A stretch of DNA of 64,000 bases, taken from Helicobacter pylori_CU (GTDB lineage: Bacteria; Campylobacterota; Campylobacteria; Campylobacterales; Helicobacteraceae). The stretch is taken from positions 558,001 to 622,000 of the forward strand of contig NC_017733.1 in the NCBI RefSeq assembly GCF_000259235.1. The letters run 5' to 3'. A program made the position numbers and the translations under genes. Below the pieces are notes generated by a model that was not told the DNA's origin, made no database searches, and saw only the letters and a list, made by a program, of their open reading frames with translations. This document shows positions 62,946 through 64,000 of the stretch, piece by piece. Position 1 is the stretch's first letter. Each line of letters opens with the position of its first letter.

Positions 62946-64000
62946 TGTTGCCAAGTTCTTGAATAAGGGTGTTGGCTAGGTTTTGCGCTTGATTGATTTG
63001 AGGCGTTTGGTTGTTAAAATCAGCGGCGCTTGTTTTTAATAAATTCAGAGTTTCTTCCACGCCAGCACACCCGTTCCCCCAATTGTTCTTTTGATTTTGC
63101 ATTGTCATATTCGCGCTGCTTATAGCGCTCGCATCGCATTTCCCTATGTAGTCTTTAAGATAGCCTGAAGAAAGTTTGTTAAAATCGCTCTCCACTTGAT
63201 TGGCTAGTTTTAAAATTTCTGCTTGAGATTGCGCGTTTTTAAGCATTTTTTGAGCTAAAGCCGTAAGACTGCTAGGGGTGTTAAGGTTGAGATTTTGGGG
63301 TTGTGTGATATTTTTTGGTTGGTTGGCGCTGAGTTGTTGGGTTCTTTTAACGATTTCTTGCGCATTATTAATCATGTCTGAAGCGGCACTAAACTCCGCA
63401 CCAAAAGTCGTGCATGAATTTTTGCTGCCACCGGCTGTTTGCCATGAAGGGGCGTTTGTAGTAGCTCCGCCACTACTTCCACTACTAGATTTCGCTATCA
63501 ACATGGGGCAATAATCTTTAAGGGTATTGACAATCGTTTGCGCTTGAGTCAAAAGATTTTGCGCATCATTAGTCGTATCAATAACAGAAGTTGTCGTTTT
63601 AGTTTGATTATCTTGTTGATGCTTTGATGTGGTTACATGCGCTTTTAATTTTTCCCCTTTGCTATTTAAAGGAGCAAGCCCAGCTTGTTTTAAAGCTTTT
63701 GAAAGAATCTGATAAGCTTCATGGATTTTTTCATATTGCTCAATAGATAGAGAAACATTTTTGTCTGCTTTTAATGTATTTGTACCATTAGAACTATGAG
63801 TGCCATTACTATTTGTGCTCCCACCGCAATTGATTGTAGTGCCGTTGCCATTCTCATCGGTGTAGTGGAAATCTTTTTGATTGTTTTCGCCTGGACTTTT
63901 GGTATAGCCTCCGCATATGACCGCATAACCCATGCTATTCCATAGCCCTAACACCGATCTCAACGCTAAAAGCGTGGCTTGATAGGCAGGGGAATTGGTT
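62356..64000 (-). CDS. hopQ: HopQ-type adhesin, 5' end beyond the window
   Basis: About 547 residues are present; the ORF reads through the window edge as TNSPAYQATLLALRSVLGLW, so roughly 95 N-terminal residues are missing. The head (GYAVICGGYTKSPGENNQKD, TINCGGSTNSNGTHSS, paired cysteines, LIAKSSSGSSGGATTN) matches what I remember of type I HopQ, the CEACAM-binding adhesin, not SabB. The barrel ends YLNYVFAY. HopQ normally lies elsewhere (HP1177), so a hopQ sequence beside ansB-dcuA points to gene conversion or duplication at the sabB site. No frame break is visible in the part present. Confidence 0.82.
   Translation of the reverse strand, partial: TNSPAYQATLLALRSVLGLWNSMGYAVICGGYTKSPGENNQKDFHYTDENGNGTTINCGGSTNSNGTHSSNGTNTLKADKNVSLSIEQYEKIHEAYQILSKALKQAGLAPLNSKGEKLKAHVTTSKHQQDNQTKTTTSVIDTTNDAQNLLTQAQTIVNTLKDYCPMLIAKSSSGSSGGATTNAPSWQTAGGSKNSCTTFGAEFSAASDMINNAQEIVKRTQQLSANQPKNITQPQNLNLNTPSSLTALAQKMLKNAQSQAEILKLANQVESDFNKLSSGYLKDYIGKCDASAISSANMTMQNQKNNWGNGCAGVEETLNLLKTSAADFNNQTPQINQAQNLANTLIQELGNNPFRNMGMIASSTTNNGAMNGLGVQVGYKQFFGEKKRWGLRYYGFFDYNHAYIKSNFFNSASDVWTYGVGSDLLFNFINDKNTNFLGKNNQISFGLFGGIALAGTSWLNSQFVNLKTISNVYSAKVNTANFQFLFNLGLRTNLARPKKKDSHHAAQHGMELGVKIPTINTNYYSFLDTKLEYRRLYSVYLNYVFAY

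Noticed and set aside
1..64000. CRISPR arrays, insertion sequences, prophage or integrative-element genes
   Set aside because: No regularly spaced repeats, transposase, integrase or phage structural genes were visible on either strand.

Overview
The window is chromosomal DNA of Helicobacter pylori: AT-rich, with a circularly unpermuted tmRNA whose tag reads VNNADYAPAYAKAA, Hop/Hof outer-membrane proteins ending in aromatic residues, and a gene order that, from memory, runs down the strain 26695 numbering from about HP0785 (lolA) to the HP0722-HP0725 adhesin locus. The first 15 bases are the start of secA on the minus strand; the last gene is cut by the window end.

Layout. 1-7.7 kb: secA start, lolA, tmRNA, a secreted protein, the porin hofE, two secreted unknowns, acnB. 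7.8-16.3 kb: plus-strand housekeeping run mqnA, pyrH, rpoZ, spoT, tyrS, a nitronate-monooxygenase-like gene, the amidase amiA and a membrane protein. 16.4-19.1 kb: flhB and mobA facing away from moaA. 19.1-21.0 kb: a small accessory island (G10-tract mini-ORF, a 154-aa orphan, nested inverted repeats, a NYN-domain gene with a textbook promoter). 21.0-29.2 kb: ftsY, a lipoprotein, a 5-FTHF-ligase-like gene, rny, MATE and antiporter genes, aguB with a tiny acidic ORF before it, and a TcdA-like gene. 29.2-38.4 kb: flagellar block flaG-fliD-fliS plus a FliT-like gene under a sigma-28 promoter, then an EnvC-like gene, ftsX, ftsE, trmB, an FN3 lipoprotein and rluD. 38.5-49.4 kb: a disrupted GTPase gene, rodA overlapping a CAU tRNA, prs, a HIT protein, murF, a hydrolase, ddl, pgpA, an aminotransferase, gpt, rimO. 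49.4-54.5 kb: tandem dynamin-like GTPases (the first frameshifted several times) behind a T13 promoter tract, a small helical protein and a HEPN-like protein. 54.5-64 kb: tilS, dusB, an outer-membrane protein, a frameshifted SabA/SabB-type adhesin, ansB and dcuA (divergent), and a HopQ-like adhesin.

Themes. Wall growth and division genes are dense (rodA, murF, ddl, amiA, and ftsE-ftsX next to a degenerate LytM protein, the FtsEX-EnvC arrangement that activates amidases). Simple repeats and frame breaks are common: G10, (AG)6, T12, T13, A7 in flhB, A7 and A6 in a GTPase, T4 in the adhesin. Some are probably phase-variation switches; the short homopolymer shifts could also be sequencing errors, which the sequence alone cannot settle. 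The adhesin locus looks rearranged: the second gene carries HopQ sequence where I recall sabB, and ansB-dcuA appear inverted relative to the 26695 order, between two inverted adhesin 3' ends.
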